Source: Clostridia bacterium (GTDB taxonomy: Bacteria; Bacillota; Clostridia; Oscillospirales; CAG-382). Taken from it: a stretch of DNA of 64,000 nucleotides. Positions 52,401 through 61,286 of this stretch are shown piece after piece (the stretch's first letter is position 1; the number at the start of each line of letters is the position of its first letter). The notes beneath the pieces are model-generated. The model made no database searches. It was not told where the DNA came from and was given only the letters and a program-made list of their open reading frames with translations. The stretch covers positions 1 through 64,000 of the forward strand of contig JAFRPL010000007.1 in assembly GCA_017429165.1 (NCBI GenBank). Reading direction: 5' to 3'. The position numbers were made by a program, and so were the translations under genes.

Positions 52401-53763
52401 CGGTTATTGCGCAATGGATGGGCGAAAGCCCGGTGGTCTCTATATCGAAAACGGTGAACGTTCCTTCGGAAAAGCTGACGTCTTCGTGGCTTTCGAAGCC
52501 GTAGACCGCGCGCGCGGTGTCGTCGACGAGATAGCCTTCCATACCGTAAAGCGGCTTGACCGGCGATTTGGATTTTTCGAGCGCGGTCATTATTTCGGGG
52601 AACGCCTGGACGTTGCCGTGATCGGTCACGGCTATGGCGGGCATACCCCAGCGCGTGGCTGTCGCCACCACGTCTGCGGGATCGCAGAGCGCGTCGTTTG
52701 CCGAAAGCGTGGTGTGAAGATGCAGCTCCACGCGCTTTTCGGGCGCGGTATCGGTTTTCAGCACCTGCTTGACCAGATAAATACTGCGGGCGCGCACCGA
52801 AAGCTCGCCGTCGAAATCGTCGGTCCTGGCGGTGCCGCAGATAAGCAGCGCGGCGTTTTCTTTGAGGTGCGGAGTGAGCTCGTCGCTCGCTTTATCGACC
52901 GTGAGCTTCACGTTGACCGAGGAATCGAGATCCGTGACGCCGAGAGTATATTTCACCGAACTGCCGTCGCGGCTTTCGCGCTCGTCTTTCATAAACATAC
53001 GGCACAAAAACGCGCAGCGCTTGTTTTCGGCGATATCGCGTATGGAGCAAAGCCCGGTGTTGGATTCGCAGCCGAAAATAAGCGTTTTTTCGGAAATATC
53101 AAAAGTGAGCCGCCCGCTTCGCACTATACCGTCTTCTATGTATTCCAGCGTTTCGCCCTCCATGGGGATCAGCGAACGGTTGTCGCAGCCGACGGGCTTT
53201 TCTTTTTCGGCAGCGGCGGCGACGCGGGCGCGGTAGTCTTCCTGTGCGGATCTTATGAGTTCTTCCTCGCGTTCGTTTTCAGCATCGCCTTCTTCGCTCG
53301 AGAACACGACCTTTATCTTTTCGCCGAAGCGCTTTTCAATGATCGTTTCGAAATATCCGACGAGGTCGGACATCAGTTCCACCATCAGCCCTGCGCGCAG
53401 TGAAAAGACGAGCGAATCGCCGTAAAGTTCGGCGCTGTATTCGCCCAAAAAACCCTTGGGGTACGCCTTGCCGTAATAGAGCTCCAGCGTGCGCACCAGC
53501 TCGGACGCGTACGATCTGTCGAACGCGCAATCCTTGAAGACCGGCATCAGATTGCATTCGTTGAGCGCGTAAGCTCCTTTTATGTCATTTTCGATACCGT
53601 ACAGGACGTCGGCGGATATGACGGTATCGAAGACGGCGTCGATAACCACGGTCTTCTTTTCTTTGCTTATATTCGTTTTGAAGTCGATAAGATGTTCGAG
53701 CGCGGCAAACTCGCCCGGGTCGGGCGTGAAGCGCTTGAACATTTTAAGGAACGATTCTGTCAT
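49423..53763 (-). CDS. polC: DNA polymerase III PolC
   Basis: This 1446-residue replicative polymerase has the gram-positive PolC order. An N-terminal region and OB-fold come first. A PHP domain (ELHLHTTLSANDAL and IAVTDHGNVQAF) is split by the DEDDh proofreading exonuclease (FTVFDIETTGLSP near 430, HNANFDVSFI near 515). A zinc segment CPNCRYSEF with CPECG lies near 930, followed by the polymerase active site KAPDIDLNFSG near 980 and late palm and fingers motifs (AHAAAYVLAALRLAWF). The stop is close upstream of the PHP phosphatase gene. The start overlaps the ispG stop. Confidence 0.96.
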   Translation of the reverse strand: MTESFLKMFKRFTPDPGEFAALEHLIDFKTNISKEKKTVVIDAVFDTVISADVLYGIENDIKGAYALNECNLMPVFKDCAFDRSYASELVRTLELYYGKAYPKGFLGEYSAELYGDSLVFSLRAGLMVELMSDLVGYFETIIEKRFGEKIKVVFSSEEGDAENEREEELIRSAQEDYRARVAAAAEKEKPVGCDNRSLIPMEGETLEYIEDGIVRSGRLTFDISEKTLIFGCESNTGLCSIRDIAENKRCAFLCRMFMKDERESRDGSSVKYTLGVTDLDSSVNVKLTVDKASDELTPHLKENAALLICGTARTDDFDGELSVRARSIYLVKQVLKTDTAPEKRVELHLHTTLSANDALCDPADVVATATRWGMPAIAVTDHGNVQAFPEIMTALEKSKSPVKPLYGMEGYLVDDTARAVYGFESHEDVSFSEGTFTVFDIETTGLSPIHCAITEIGAVKYRGGIVAEKFDTFVDPGTHIPENITDLTGITDEMVKGAPSQRDAVQAFLDFAGDTVLVAHNANFDVSFIRRVAEENKIRFNNPYIDTVAVSRHLNPELKRHRLDSLRDYFKLGEFNHHRASDDCEMLARIFECMVAKMKPDGVESVGQMIDEMAEKSDPRRLKPFHATILVKNKTGLKKLYKLVSYSYLDYYYRYPRIPKTVLEQHREGLVVGSACASGEIFQLLLEDRPYGDIMKAADFYDYFEIMPDGNNGFLIDEGKLASAEDLHRLNRRVLEIADKQKKPCVATGDVHFMDPNDEIYRQLLKNGQKYSDAFRTTGMYLKTTDEMLKEFAYLGDRAYEVVVTNTHKVADMIEEGVRPIPKGTYPPSIEGAEEELVQCCNEKARRLYGDPLPEIVQKRLDRELGAIIEHHFAVLYIIARKLVANSESKGYLVGSRGSVGSSVVAMLADISEVNPLPPHRRCPNCRYSEFFTDGSVGSGFDLDDANCPECGTKMICDGHDIPFETFLGFKGDKAPDIDLNFSGNVQSDAHKYTETLFGKENIFRAGTVGTIAFKTAYGYVKKYLEDKGISLSKAEINRLSSGCVGVKRTTGQHPGGIIVVPKEYEVYDFTPVQHPAEKESSGVVTTHFAFEFLHDTILKLDMLGHDVPTMYKILEDYTGIDVRDVPLNDKTVYSLFTSPAALGVTPESIMCETGTLGLPEMGTPYVRGMLLTAKPKNFSDLLQISGLSHGTGIWLGNGEELIKNGTCTIDTIIGTRDSIMLTLLQKGLEPSSAFKIMESVRKGKGVSEEFEREMHEHEVPDWYIASCRKIKYMFPKAHAAAYVLAALRLAWFKVFKPVEYYATYFSARPDGFDYDIAMQPKSSLMRYLEECKKRNDLSQKEEATADCIQIVNEMYARGISFLPVDVLKSSASSFVPENGRIRLPFIAISGLGLSVAQSIYDAVRSGVSTVEELRVCPGVGRSVVDLLQEKGCLGSLPESDQLSFF

Positions 53764-54812
53764 TTTACCATTTTCCTAACTTCTTCGAGCAATACCTGCA
53801 CTATCTGATCCTGAGGGACTTTGCGCACGGGGACTCCCTTATAAAACAGCGTGCCTTCGTTTTTTCCGCCGGCTATGCCGATATCGGCGTCGGCGGCTTC
53901 GCCGGGCCCGTTGACAACGCAGCCCATAAGCGCGACTTTGATCGTTTTGTCTGTCTTTATTTTAGAAAGTTCCGCGTACGCTTTTCGGGACATTGGGATA
54001 AGATCTATCATCGTCCTGCCGCAGGTGGGGCAAGAAACGAATTCTATGTGCGGGCGCAGGTCGAGCGCGTAAAGCAATTCGAAGCCCGCTCTGACCTCTT
54101 TTACCACGTCGTCGCTCAGCGAAACGCGCAGCGTGTCGCCTATCCCGTCCAGAAGCAGCGCGCCGATCCCGGCGGAAGACTTGACCACCGCCTGTTCGCC
54201 GCAGCCCGATTCCGTGACTCCCAGATGCAGCGGATAAACGCAGCGTTCGGAAATGAGCCGGTTGGCTTTGACCATCGTCTTCACGTCCGACGATTTGACC
54301 GACACGACAATGTTGTCGAAATCGAACCTTTCGAGCGACGCGACTGCGCCGAGCGCCGATTCGGCTATGGCTTCGGGCGTGGGGCCGCCGTACTTTGCGA
54401 GCACGTTTTTTTCGAGCGAGCCGCCGTTGACCCCCACACGGATGGGGATATTGTGAAGGCGGCAGGTTTCGCAAACCTTTTTCACCCGGTCGGCGCCGCC
54501 TATGTTGCCGGGGTTGATGCGTATCTTGTCTATGCCGGCGGCGGCGGATTCGAGCGCGAGCTTGTAATCGAAATGGATATCCGCAACGAGAGGGGCGGAG
54601 GTGTGTTCTTTATAATACGCGATATTCTTCGCCGCGTCGTACGTGTTCACGGTAAAACGCACTATTTCGCACCCTGCGCGCTCCAGCCGCTTTATCTGCC
54701 GCAGAGTTGCGGCGCGGTCGGCGGTGTCGGTGTTTGTCATAGATTGAACGGCGACAGGATTGCCGCCGCCGATAAGAATATTGCCGATCTTTACTGCCTT
54801 TGTGTTTTTCAT
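53760..54812 (-). CDS. ispG: 4-hydroxy-3-methylbut-2-en-1-yl diphosphate synthase (flavodoxin)
   Basis: This 350-residue iron-sulfur enzyme converts MEcPP to HMBPP in the MEP pathway. The N-terminal PVAVQSMTNTDTAD and RINPGNIGG motifs are typical. Cluster cysteines are in FVSCPTCGRT and MGCVVNGPGEAADADIG near 265-300. The length matches bacterial IspG. It overlaps polC by 4 nt and starts on the last base of the rseP stop. Dxr and IspE from the same pathway are encoded in the same cluster. Confidence 0.96.
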   Translation of the reverse strand: MKNTKAVKIGNILIGGGNPVAVQSMTNTDTADRAATLRQIKRLERAGCEIVRFTVNTYDAAKNIAYYKEHTSAPLVADIHFDYKLALESAAAGIDKIRINPGNIGGADRVKKVCETCRLHNIPIRVGVNGGSLEKNVLAKYGGPTPEAIAESALGAVASLERFDFDNIVVSVKSSDVKTMVKANRLISERCVYPLHLGVTESGCGEQAVVKSSAGIGALLLDGIGDTLRVSLSDDVVKEVRAGFELLYALDLRPHIEFVSCPTCGRTMIDLIPMSRKAYAELSKIKTDKTIKVALMGCVVNGPGEAADADIGIAGGKNEGTLFYKGVPVRKVPQDQIVQVLLEEVRKMVK

Positions 54813-55894
54813 CAGAAAAGCCCCACCACGTCTTTGACGGTAACGAACAGCATAAACCCCAGAAGCAGTATCATAAAAGCGGTGTTGATGGCCGCCTCGG
54901 TCTTGGGCTTCATGGGTTTGCCGCGTATGAGTTCGATAACGTAAAACAGTATGTGTCCGCCGTCGAGCACGGGTATGGGAAGCAGGTTGAATATGCCCAG
55001 GCTCACCGAAATGAGCACCGCCATCATAACAAGACTTATGATGGTATCGCCGAAATTTCTGGTGGCGCTTATGACTTCGCCTATCTGCTCGCCCACGCCC
55101 ACGGGCCCCGAGACCGCCGCCCAGCCGTATTCGCCGCGCACGGCGCGGAAGAGCGATTCGACGGTCATTTTGACTATGGAGACCGGCTGCCAGAACGCCT
55201 GATGCAGGACTTCGCCGAACGTCTTGTTAGCGGCGTAGACCTTGAAATCTATATCGCCCATCGCGACTCCGCCGCTGACCGATTCGGGGAACTGCACGTT
55301 TTTGATAACTATCTCTTCGCCGTTCCTAATGACCGTTACGTCGAGCGGGTTCCTGCCGCGGAGCGCCACGAGATAGTTGATATCGTTGAACACGTGCACG
55401 CCGGTGCCGTCGATGGCGACGATCTCGTCGCCGGGCATAAGTCCCGCCGCCTGAGTTACGGAATCAGCCGAAAATTCGGCGATAACAGTGCTGCCTATGC
55501 GGTTGGAAGGCATAAAAGTGACGAGCAGCGCCATGACCACAAACGCGAAAAGTATATTCGTAAGCGGACCGGCGAGCACTACAAGTATGCGCTGCCAGAC
55601 CGGCTTGGTGTTGAGCCCCGCTTTGCCTTCGTCTTCAGGTTCGGGCTCGTCGTCGGGGTTTTCGCCCACCATCGAAACGTAGCCGCCTATCGGCAGCCAG
55701 CGTATGGAAACTTTATTGGTCTTGCATTTCCAGGTGTGTATGGCGGGCCCCATGCCCACGGAAAATTCGCGTATGCCAACCTTGAACGCGCGCGCAACCA
55801 GATAATGGCCGAGCTCGTGTATCGTTATAAGGATACCGAAAATGAAGATCGTTACGAGAATTGTCCATACGGACGAAAAGATATTGGTTAACAT
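54812..55894 (-). CDS. rseP: Site-2 membrane metalloprotease RseP/RasP
   Basis: This 360-residue intramembrane protease has the zinc motif HELGHYLVAR in the first membrane helix (near 26-35), a PDZ domain at about 115-190 with MPGDEIVAIDGT, and the second active-site motif NLLPIPVLDGGHI near 297-309. RseP homologues cleave membrane anti-sigma factors and leftover signal peptides. This is relevant because three single-pass putative anti-sigma factors are encoded elsewhere in the window. It sits between dxr and ispG, as usual in Bacillota. Confidence 0.95.
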   Translation of the reverse strand: MLTNIFSSVWTILVTIFIFGILITIHELGHYLVARAFKVGIREFSVGMGPAIHTWKCKTNKVSIRWLPIGGYVSMVGENPDDEPEPEDEGKAGLNTKPVWQRILVVLAGPLTNILFAFVVMALLVTFMPSNRIGSTVIAEFSADSVTQAAGLMPGDEIVAIDGTGVHVFNDINYLVALRGRNPLDVTVIRNGEEIVIKNVQFPESVSGGVAMGDIDFKVYAANKTFGEVLHQAFWQPVSIVKMTVESLFRAVRGEYGWAAVSGPVGVGEQIGEVISATRNFGDTIISLVMMAVLISVSLGIFNLLPIPVLDGGHILFYVIELIRGKPMKPKTEAAINTAFMILLLGFMLFVTVKDVVGLF

Positions 55895-55896
55895 AA

Positions 55897-57039
55897 TTAT
55901 CTCCTTTTGCAGGCGGAAAGCACGTATTCCCGCGCCGCGCGGTCCGCTTCGCGCAGATCGCGGACACCGAGATCCGTGCAGAAAGGCACGCCGTAAGCCG
56001 CTTCGCTCACAAGCGTGAAGATATCGGTGAATCCAATGGCGCCTTTCAAAAACAGCGCCACCGCTTCTTCATTTGCGCCCGACATCGCGGCGGGCATCGA
56101 GCCGCCCTTTTCGATCGCCCTGCGGGCGAGTTCCAGCAGCGGGAACGTTTCGGTATCGGGCCTGGAGAACGTCAAGCTGCCCAGTTCGCACAGATCAGGC
56201 GCCGCCGTCAGCGACGGCACGCGGTCGGGATAAGTGAGCGCGTACTGTATGCAAAGGCGCATATCGGGCAACGCGAGCTGCGCGATAACGCTGTTATCTG
56301 GGAACCCGACCATTGAATGCACGATGCTTTCACGATGGACGAGCACCTCGATATTCTGCGGCGCGACGCCGAAAAGCCACACCGCCTCTATGATCTCAAG
56401 CCCTTTGTTCATCATGGTGGCGGAATCGACCGTGATCTTGGCGCCCATATTCCAGTTGGGGTGCGCCAGCGCCATCTGCGGCGTGACGGTCTTCAAAAAG
56501 CCGGCGTCTTTTCCGTAAAACGGACCGCCGCTGGCCGTTAAGAATATTCTGCTCGGCTTTCTGCTGCCCATGCATTGAAAGACAGCGGAATGCTCGCTGT
56601 CGACGGGAAGTATCTTTATTCCCTTTTCCTTTGCGCGCGCGGTGACGATGCTGCCGCCCGCGACGAGCACTTCTTTGTTGGAAAGCGCTATGTCATGGCC
56701 GCCTTCGATTGCGGCAAGAGTGGGAAGCAGCCCGCTGAGCCCCAGAAGCGAATTGCACACGATATCGCACTTGGCGTCGCGCGCGAGTTCGCACAGCGCG
56801 TCTTCGCCGGTTAGCACCTTGATGCCGGTGTCCGCAAGCGCGGTCTTTAGGTTTACATAATTATCTTCGCCGATCCACACGGAATCCGGGCGGAATTCTC
56901 TCGCCTGCCGTTCGAGCAGTTTATAATTGCCGTGCGCGGTCAGCACGCACACGTTATAGCCCAGGTGCTTTACCACCTGAAGCGTTTGCGTTCCCACCGA
57001 TCCGGTGGATCCCAGAACGGCGACGGTCTTATTCAGCAT
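55897..57039 (-). CDS. dxr: 1-deoxy-D-xylulose-5-phosphate reductoisomerase
   Basis: This 380-residue NADPH enzyme forms MEP in isoprenoid synthesis. It has the nucleotide-binding GSTGSVGTQTLQV at the N-terminus, VDSEHSAVFQC near 145, LTASGGPF near 165 and the metal-binding and substrate loop ATMMNKGLE near 205. The length is normal. It overlaps the end of cdsA by 7 nt and is followed by rseP after two bases. Confidence 0.96.
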   Translation of the reverse strand: MLNKTVAVLGSTGSVGTQTLQVVKHLGYNVCVLTAHGNYKLLERQAREFRPDSVWIGEDNYVNLKTALADTGIKVLTGEDALCELARDAKCDIVCNSLLGLSGLLPTLAAIEGGHDIALSNKEVLVAGGSIVTARAKEKGIKILPVDSEHSAVFQCMGSRKPSRIFLTASGGPFYGKDAGFLKTVTPQMALAHPNWNMGAKITVDSATMMNKGLEIIEAVWLFGVAPQNIEVLVHRESIVHSMVGFPDNSVIAQLALPDMRLCIQYALTYPDRVPSLTAAPDLCELGSLTFSRPDTETFPLLELARRAIEKGGSMPAAMSGANEEAVALFLKGAIGFTDIFTLVSEAAYGVPFCTDLGVRDLREADRAAREYVLSACKRR

Positions 57040-57830
57040 ATGATCTCGAGCTCCGTAAGTATGAACGCGACGAGCGTTATAAGTATGATGGAATCGAACC
57101 TGTCGAGCACTCCTCCGTGCCCCGGGAACAGATTGCCGTAATCCTTTACTTCAAAATTGCGCTTGACGGCCGAAGCCGCAAGATCGCCGAACTGCCCCGC
57201 GATCGAAAGCGGTATCGCCAAGAGCGCCAACAGCCAAAGCTGATGGTCCTGCCCCAGCGCGCAGTTGCAGATGACGCCGAAAACGACGAAGCCGGCGATA
57301 CATCCGAGCACGCCGCCGATCGCGCCGGCGACGGTCTTTTTGGGCGAGATGTGCGGGCAGAGCTTGCGTTTGCCGAACAGCATCCCGCTGAAATAGGCGA
57401 ACGTGTCGGTGACCCACGCCGCGACGAATATGAGCAGATAGCGCGTGGGTTCGCGGTCACGAATGAGCACTATGAGCCCTATGCCGAATATGGCGGCGGC
57501 CGCCTGGGCGAAGGTGATCCCGAGCGTTTTGCTTTCGTATTTATTGAAATCGAGCACTTCGGCGACAAGGACCGCGCAAAGCAGCAGTCCCGCGCATGCG
57601 GGCAGCAACGCGGGAAGATACCGCGCCGCGAACGGAACGCCCGCCGCGAGCAGCAGCGAAACGCCGAACAGCGCGCAGCTCTTACGCGTGCCGGTGCACC
57701 CGAAAAGCTCCCATACCGCTATGCACGAAAGCAATGCCAGAACTATGGGGAAGACCACGGTGTGCGAAAACCACAGCACCGGGAAAAACACCGCGAGCGC
57801 CACAACGGCGGTTATGATGCGCTTAATCAT
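57033..57830 (-). CDS. cdsA: Phosphatidate cytidylyltransferase
   Basis: This 265-residue integral membrane enzyme makes CDP-diacylglycerol. It has about eight hydrophobic helices and the family signature near its C-terminus: SAVKRNFEVKDYGNLFPGHGG, followed by VLDRFDS. I start at ATG 57830, 4 nt after the uppS stop with AGGTGA just ahead. The longer reading begins inside uppS. Confidence 0.93.
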   Translation of the reverse strand: MIKRIITAVVALAVFFPVLWFSHTVVFPIVLALLSCIAVWELFGCTGTRKSCALFGVSLLLAAGVPFAARYLPALLPACAGLLLCAVLVAEVLDFNKYESKTLGITFAQAAAAIFGIGLIVLIRDREPTRYLLIFVAAWVTDTFAYFSGMLFGKRKLCPHISPKKTVAGAIGGVLGCIAGFVVFGVICNCALGQDHQLWLLALLAIPLSIAGQFGDLAASAVKRNFEVKDYGNLFPGHGGVLDRFDSIILITLVAFILTELEIIC

Positions 57831-57834
57831 AACG

Positions 57835-58524
57835 TCACCTGCCAAATCTTCTTTTTCGCTTTGAATAGTCTTCTATCGCCGCCATAAGCTCGGATCTGCC
57901 GAAATCCGGCCACAGCGTGTCGCAGAAATACAGTTCGCTGTAAGCGCACTGGTACAGCAAAAAGTTGGAAAGCCGCTTTTCGCCGCCCGTGCGTATGAGC
58001 AGATCGGGGTCGGGGATGCCGGCGGTATAGAGATACCTGCCGATCGTTTCGTCGTCGAATTCCCTTTCGCCGGCTGAGACCGCGGCGTTGACCGCCTGCG
58101 CGAGCTCGTGCCTGCCGCCGTAGCAGAACGCTATGCAAAGCGTCATTCCGGTGCAGTCTTTAAGCTTTTGCTCTGCGGCGCGTATTTTCTGCAGAAGCGG
58201 TCCGCCGATCATAGACACGTCGCCTATGACCTTTGCGCGGATGTTCTTTTTGAGCAGCTTTTCTATATATGTATCTATCGCATTATAGGCGAGCGAGAAC
58301 AGACCGCTGACCTCCTCGGCTGAGCGGTTGATGTTTTCGGTGGAAAAAGCGTATACCGTAAGGTATTTCACGCCTATATCCGAACATATCTCGGCGATCT
58401 CGGCGAAGCGTTTGAGCCCCGCCGCGTGGCCCGCGGTCCTCGGAAGCAGGCGTTTGCCCGCCCAGCGGCCGTTGCCGTCCATTATGACGGCTATATGCCC
58501 GGGAAGCGTCTGATTATCTTTCAT
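57835..58524 (-). CDS. uppS: Isoprenyl transferase (undecaprenyl diphosphate synthase)
   Basis: This 229-residue cis-prenyltransferase elongates FPP with IPP to the lipid carrier for cell wall synthesis. The N-terminal IMDGNGRWAGKR carries the catalytic Asp. TVYAFSTENINR near 65 and the final RTGGEKRLSNFLLYQ with AYSELYF near 185 are diagnostic. It starts at 58524 on the last base of the frr stop. Confidence 0.95.
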   Translation of the reverse strand: MKDNQTLPGHIAVIMDGNGRWAGKRLLPRTAGHAAGLKRFAEIAEICSDIGVKYLTVYAFSTENINRSAEEVSGLFSLAYNAIDTYIEKLLKKNIRAKVIGDVSMIGGPLLQKIRAAEQKLKDCTGMTLCIAFCYGGRHELAQAVNAAVSAGEREFDDETIGRYLYTAGIPDPDLLIRTGGEKRLSNFLLYQCAYSELYFCDTLWPDFGRSELMAAIEDYSKRKRRFGR

Positions 58525-59078
58525 TATACTTCGAGTATATCCTTGTTCTTTTTGGCGACGACCACGTCTACTTCTTTGATATACTTATCGGTGAGCTCCT
58601 GAACGCTCTTTTCGGAAGCGGTCTGCTCGTCTTCGGTCATTTCTTTGGAGTTCTTCATATCTTTGATCTTTTTATTCGCGATCTGACGGATATTGCGGAG
58701 CGCGACCTTGGCGTCTTCGCCCATCTTGGAGCACTGCTTGGTCAGCTCTTTTCTGCGCTCTTCGGTAAGGGGCGGGAAGCAGAGGCGTATCGTCTTGCCG
58801 TCGTTCTGCGGATTGATGCCGATATCCGCGGCGTTGATGGCTTTTTCGATGTCTTTGATGAGGTTGGATTCCCACGGGGTGATGGCGAGCGTTCTGGCGT
58901 CGAGCGTTTTGATGTTGGCGACGCTGGAAAGATCGGTGGGAGTGCCGTAATAGTTGACCTTGACTTTATCGAGTATGCGTGCGGAAGCGCGGCCGACGCG
59001 TACGGACGCGTAGTCGTCTTCGAGCACTTTGATGGTCTTTTGCATCTTTTCTTCAAATTCTTTGGTGTCGAGCTTCAT
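58524..59078 (-). CDS. frr: Ribosome recycling factor
   Basis: This 184-residue protein has the standard RRF length. Segments DDYASVRVGRASARILDKV, VNYYGTPTDLSSVAN and TEERRKELTKQC match the family. It releases ribosomes after termination together with EF-G. GGGAGG precedes the start. Confidence 0.96.
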   Translation of the reverse strand: MKLDTKEFEEKMQKTIKVLEDDYASVRVGRASARILDKVKVNYYGTPTDLSSVANIKTLDARTLAITPWESNLIKDIEKAINAADIGINPQNDGKTIRLCFPPLTEERRKELTKQCSKMGEDAKVALRNIRQIANKKIKDMKNSKEMTEDEQTASEKSVQELTDKYIKEVDVVVAKKNKDILEV

Positions 59079-59122
59079 TGTTTCTTCCTCCCGTAATTTA
59101 TGTTTATTTTTTGCTTATGGAT

Positions 59123-59821
59123 TTATTCTATTACCGTGCCTATCTTTTCGCCTTTCACCGCGCGGTAGATGTTTTCGGGGTCGGCGAGCGAGAACAGCAG
59201 CATCTTTATGCCGTTTTCACGCGCAAGCGCGGCGGAAGTAAGGTCGATAACGGCGAGCCCGTTTTTTAGTATGGTGTCGTAGCTGACTTTGTCGTAGCGG
59301 ACGGCGTCGGGGAACTTGCGGGGATCTTTATCGTATACGCCGTCGACCGATTTTGCCGAAAGCACTATGTCCATGCCGAGTTCGGCGGCGCGGAGCACCA
59401 CGCCCGTGTCGGTCGAAAAATACGGATACCCTACTCCGCAGGAACACAGCACGACGTAACCTTCGTCAAGCAAGTCGCGCGCGCGCTGCTGACTGTAAGG
59501 TTCGCAGAACTGCTCCATGGGGACCGCCGAAAGCACTTTGGCTCTGAGCCCTTCCTGCTCTATGTAGTCCTGCATGGCGATGGAATTGATGAGCGTGGCG
59601 AGCATGCCCATATGGTCGGCTTTGAACCGGGTGACGTTGACCCCGCTCTGCCTCGCGCCGCGCCAGATGTTTCCGCCGCCCACGACGACGGCGACGCTCG
59701 CGCCCGCGTTCACGCAGCGCTTGATCTGATGCGCCACTTTTTGCAGGAATTCTCCTTTGAGTATGTTCCCGTCGCCCGAAAGCGCCTCGCCGGAAAGCTT
59801 GATAAGAACTCTTTTATACAT
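59123..59821 (-). CDS. pyrH: UMP kinase
   Basis: This 232-residue amino-acid-kinase-fold enzyme phosphorylates UMP. It has LIKLSGEALSG at the N-terminus, VVGGGNIWRG near 48 and the later KSVDGVYDKDPRK near 155. AGAAAGGA precedes the start. In many Bacillota rpsB and tsf lie directly upstream; here the upstream neighbour is a lipoprotein gene. Confidence 0.95.
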   Translation of the reverse strand: MYKRVLIKLSGEALSGDGNILKGEFLQKVAHQIKRCVNAGASVAVVVGGGNIWRGARQSGVNVTRFKADHMGMLATLINSIAMQDYIEQEGLRAKVLSAVPMEQFCEPYSQQRARDLLDEGYVVLCSCGVGYPYFSTDTGVVLRAAELGMDIVLSAKSVDGVYDKDPRKFPDAVRYDKVSYDTILKNGLAVIDLTSAALARENGIKMLLFSLADPENIYRAVKGEKIGTVIE

Positions 59822-59846
59822 GGTTACGGTCCTTTCTGTTTTGTTT

Positions 59847-61223
59847 TCAGTTATCCGAAAGACTCGCGAACTGTTCGTGGAGCGCGTCTGTGATACCGGT
59901 GAGATAAGCGGTGAAGGGCGATATGCCGTAAAGCTCTATATCGTTCCCGACCGCAGACATGATGTCGTTGGGATAATAATGCGCAAGCAGATCCGAAACT
60001 TCCTGCGCAACGTTTTCGCCGTAAAGATCGGTCGCACCGAAAAGGTGGAGCAGCTCGTGCGCGTAAGTCGCCTCGCTGCAGTAGTATTCGTATTTCTTGT
60101 CCTCGCTGCGGTAGAAGACCGCGCGTTCGCAGACGTACGTTTCCCAGTCGAAATCGCCGGTGTCGCACTCCAAAGCGTAAGACCTGCCCGCTTTGTTTAG
60201 ATGCAGGAGCACGCAGTAGTTATCGTATACGCCCGTATCGTAGTATTCCATGATATAGTTCTGCAGACTGCCGAACACCGTAGTGCCGAAAAGCAGGTCT
60301 ATTCTCACGAACCCTTCGGGCGAATCGGGCAGCTTTTCGGCTGTGCTCAGCCGCGGAGACGCGGCGGCGGAGCTCACGATCAATTCGGCGCCGCCTCCGT
60401 ACCCGGAGACGAAACGGCCTATAAAATCGGCGGCGGCGCGCACTTTGTTCACCGTCTCTTCGACCGCGCCGTCGTCCCATTCCGATTCGCTGTCCGAAAT
60501 GAAAACGTTTATAAGAAGGCATCTGCCGCGAAGCGCCGAAGCGCTGCCGACGTTCATAGTGGTGAACAGCGGATGATATCCGTTGCCGCGGGTCGCGAAG
60601 AAGTACGCGCGGTCGATCCGCCAGCCCTCATCGGTAAGCGTGAACGACACTTCGTGCTCCTCGCCCGAAATATCCGGGATCGCGAGCACCGCGGAGTTTT
60701 CGCCGAATTCTTTTAAATACGCGCTTTCATATAACGGGGTCAGCGGCGGAGCGGGGTCGAAATGATGCGAATATTTCGCGATCTCTCCCGTGAGGTCGAC
60801 GAATTTGACGCCGTAATCCGGGTATGAACCGAATTCCTCCGCGCCTTCCGGCGTATATACCGCCGCGAGTTCGTCTTTAAGCGACTGCGAAAGGTAATAG
60901 CGGTTCTGCGGCGACACGGTGTGGGACGCATATTTGTCTTCCGGCGCGTTGTCGCGCGCGAGCACGCCGCCGGTTATGAGAAGTTCGGTGTAATACGAAT
61001 CGCGCTCCAGCAGCGATCGCGCCTCGGCGAGGAACAGTTCGCGCTCGTCGGGCTCCTGAACGGAGCTCGATTCGATCTGCGAAGACGGCTCTTCGCTTTC
61101 GGCGGGAAGTTCCGAAACTGATTCCGAAACATCTTCCGAAACGGCTTCGCTTTTCCCGCAGGCGCACAGCAGCAGGCATATCGCCAGCGCCGCGGCAAAA
61201 GCCGACATGTATCTCTTTTTCAT
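59847..61223 (-). CDS. Lipoprotein with metzincin-like zinc-protease motif
   Basis: This 458-residue protein has a lipoprotein signal peptide (AFAAALAICLLLCACGKS with the lipobox Cys) and a Ser/Glu-rich linker, then an uncharacterised body. Near residue 400 it reads HELLHLFGATDLYG, an HExxHxxGxxD zinc-binding site, followed some 20 residues later by NDIMSAVG, which may be the Met-turn. This pattern suggests an extracellular zinc metalloprotease. The substrate is unknown. The weak ribosome site GGTGAT precedes the start. It separates pyrH from the radical SAM genes. Confidence 0.78.
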   Translation of the reverse strand: MKKRYMSAFAAALAICLLLCACGKSEAVSEDVSESVSELPAESEEPSSQIESSSVQEPDERELFLAEARSLLERDSYYTELLITGGVLARDNAPEDKYASHTVSPQNRYYLSQSLKDELAAVYTPEGAEEFGSYPDYGVKFVDLTGEIAKYSHHFDPAPPLTPLYESAYLKEFGENSAVLAIPDISGEEHEVSFTLTDEGWRIDRAYFFATRGNGYHPLFTTMNVGSASALRGRCLLINVFISDSESEWDDGAVEETVNKVRAAADFIGRFVSGYGGGAELIVSSAAASPRLSTAEKLPDSPEGFVRIDLLFGTTVFGSLQNYIMEYYDTGVYDNYCVLLHLNKAGRSYALECDTGDFDWETYVCERAVFYRSEDKKYEYYCSEATYAHELLHLFGATDLYGENVAQEVSDLLAHYYPNDIMSAVGNDIELYGISPFTAYLTGITDALHEQFASLSDN

Positions 61224-61286
61224 TATAACATCACCAATTTAATAATGCAAGTTTTTTTGCGCGCCGGAATGAGCATTTTTGCTTTT

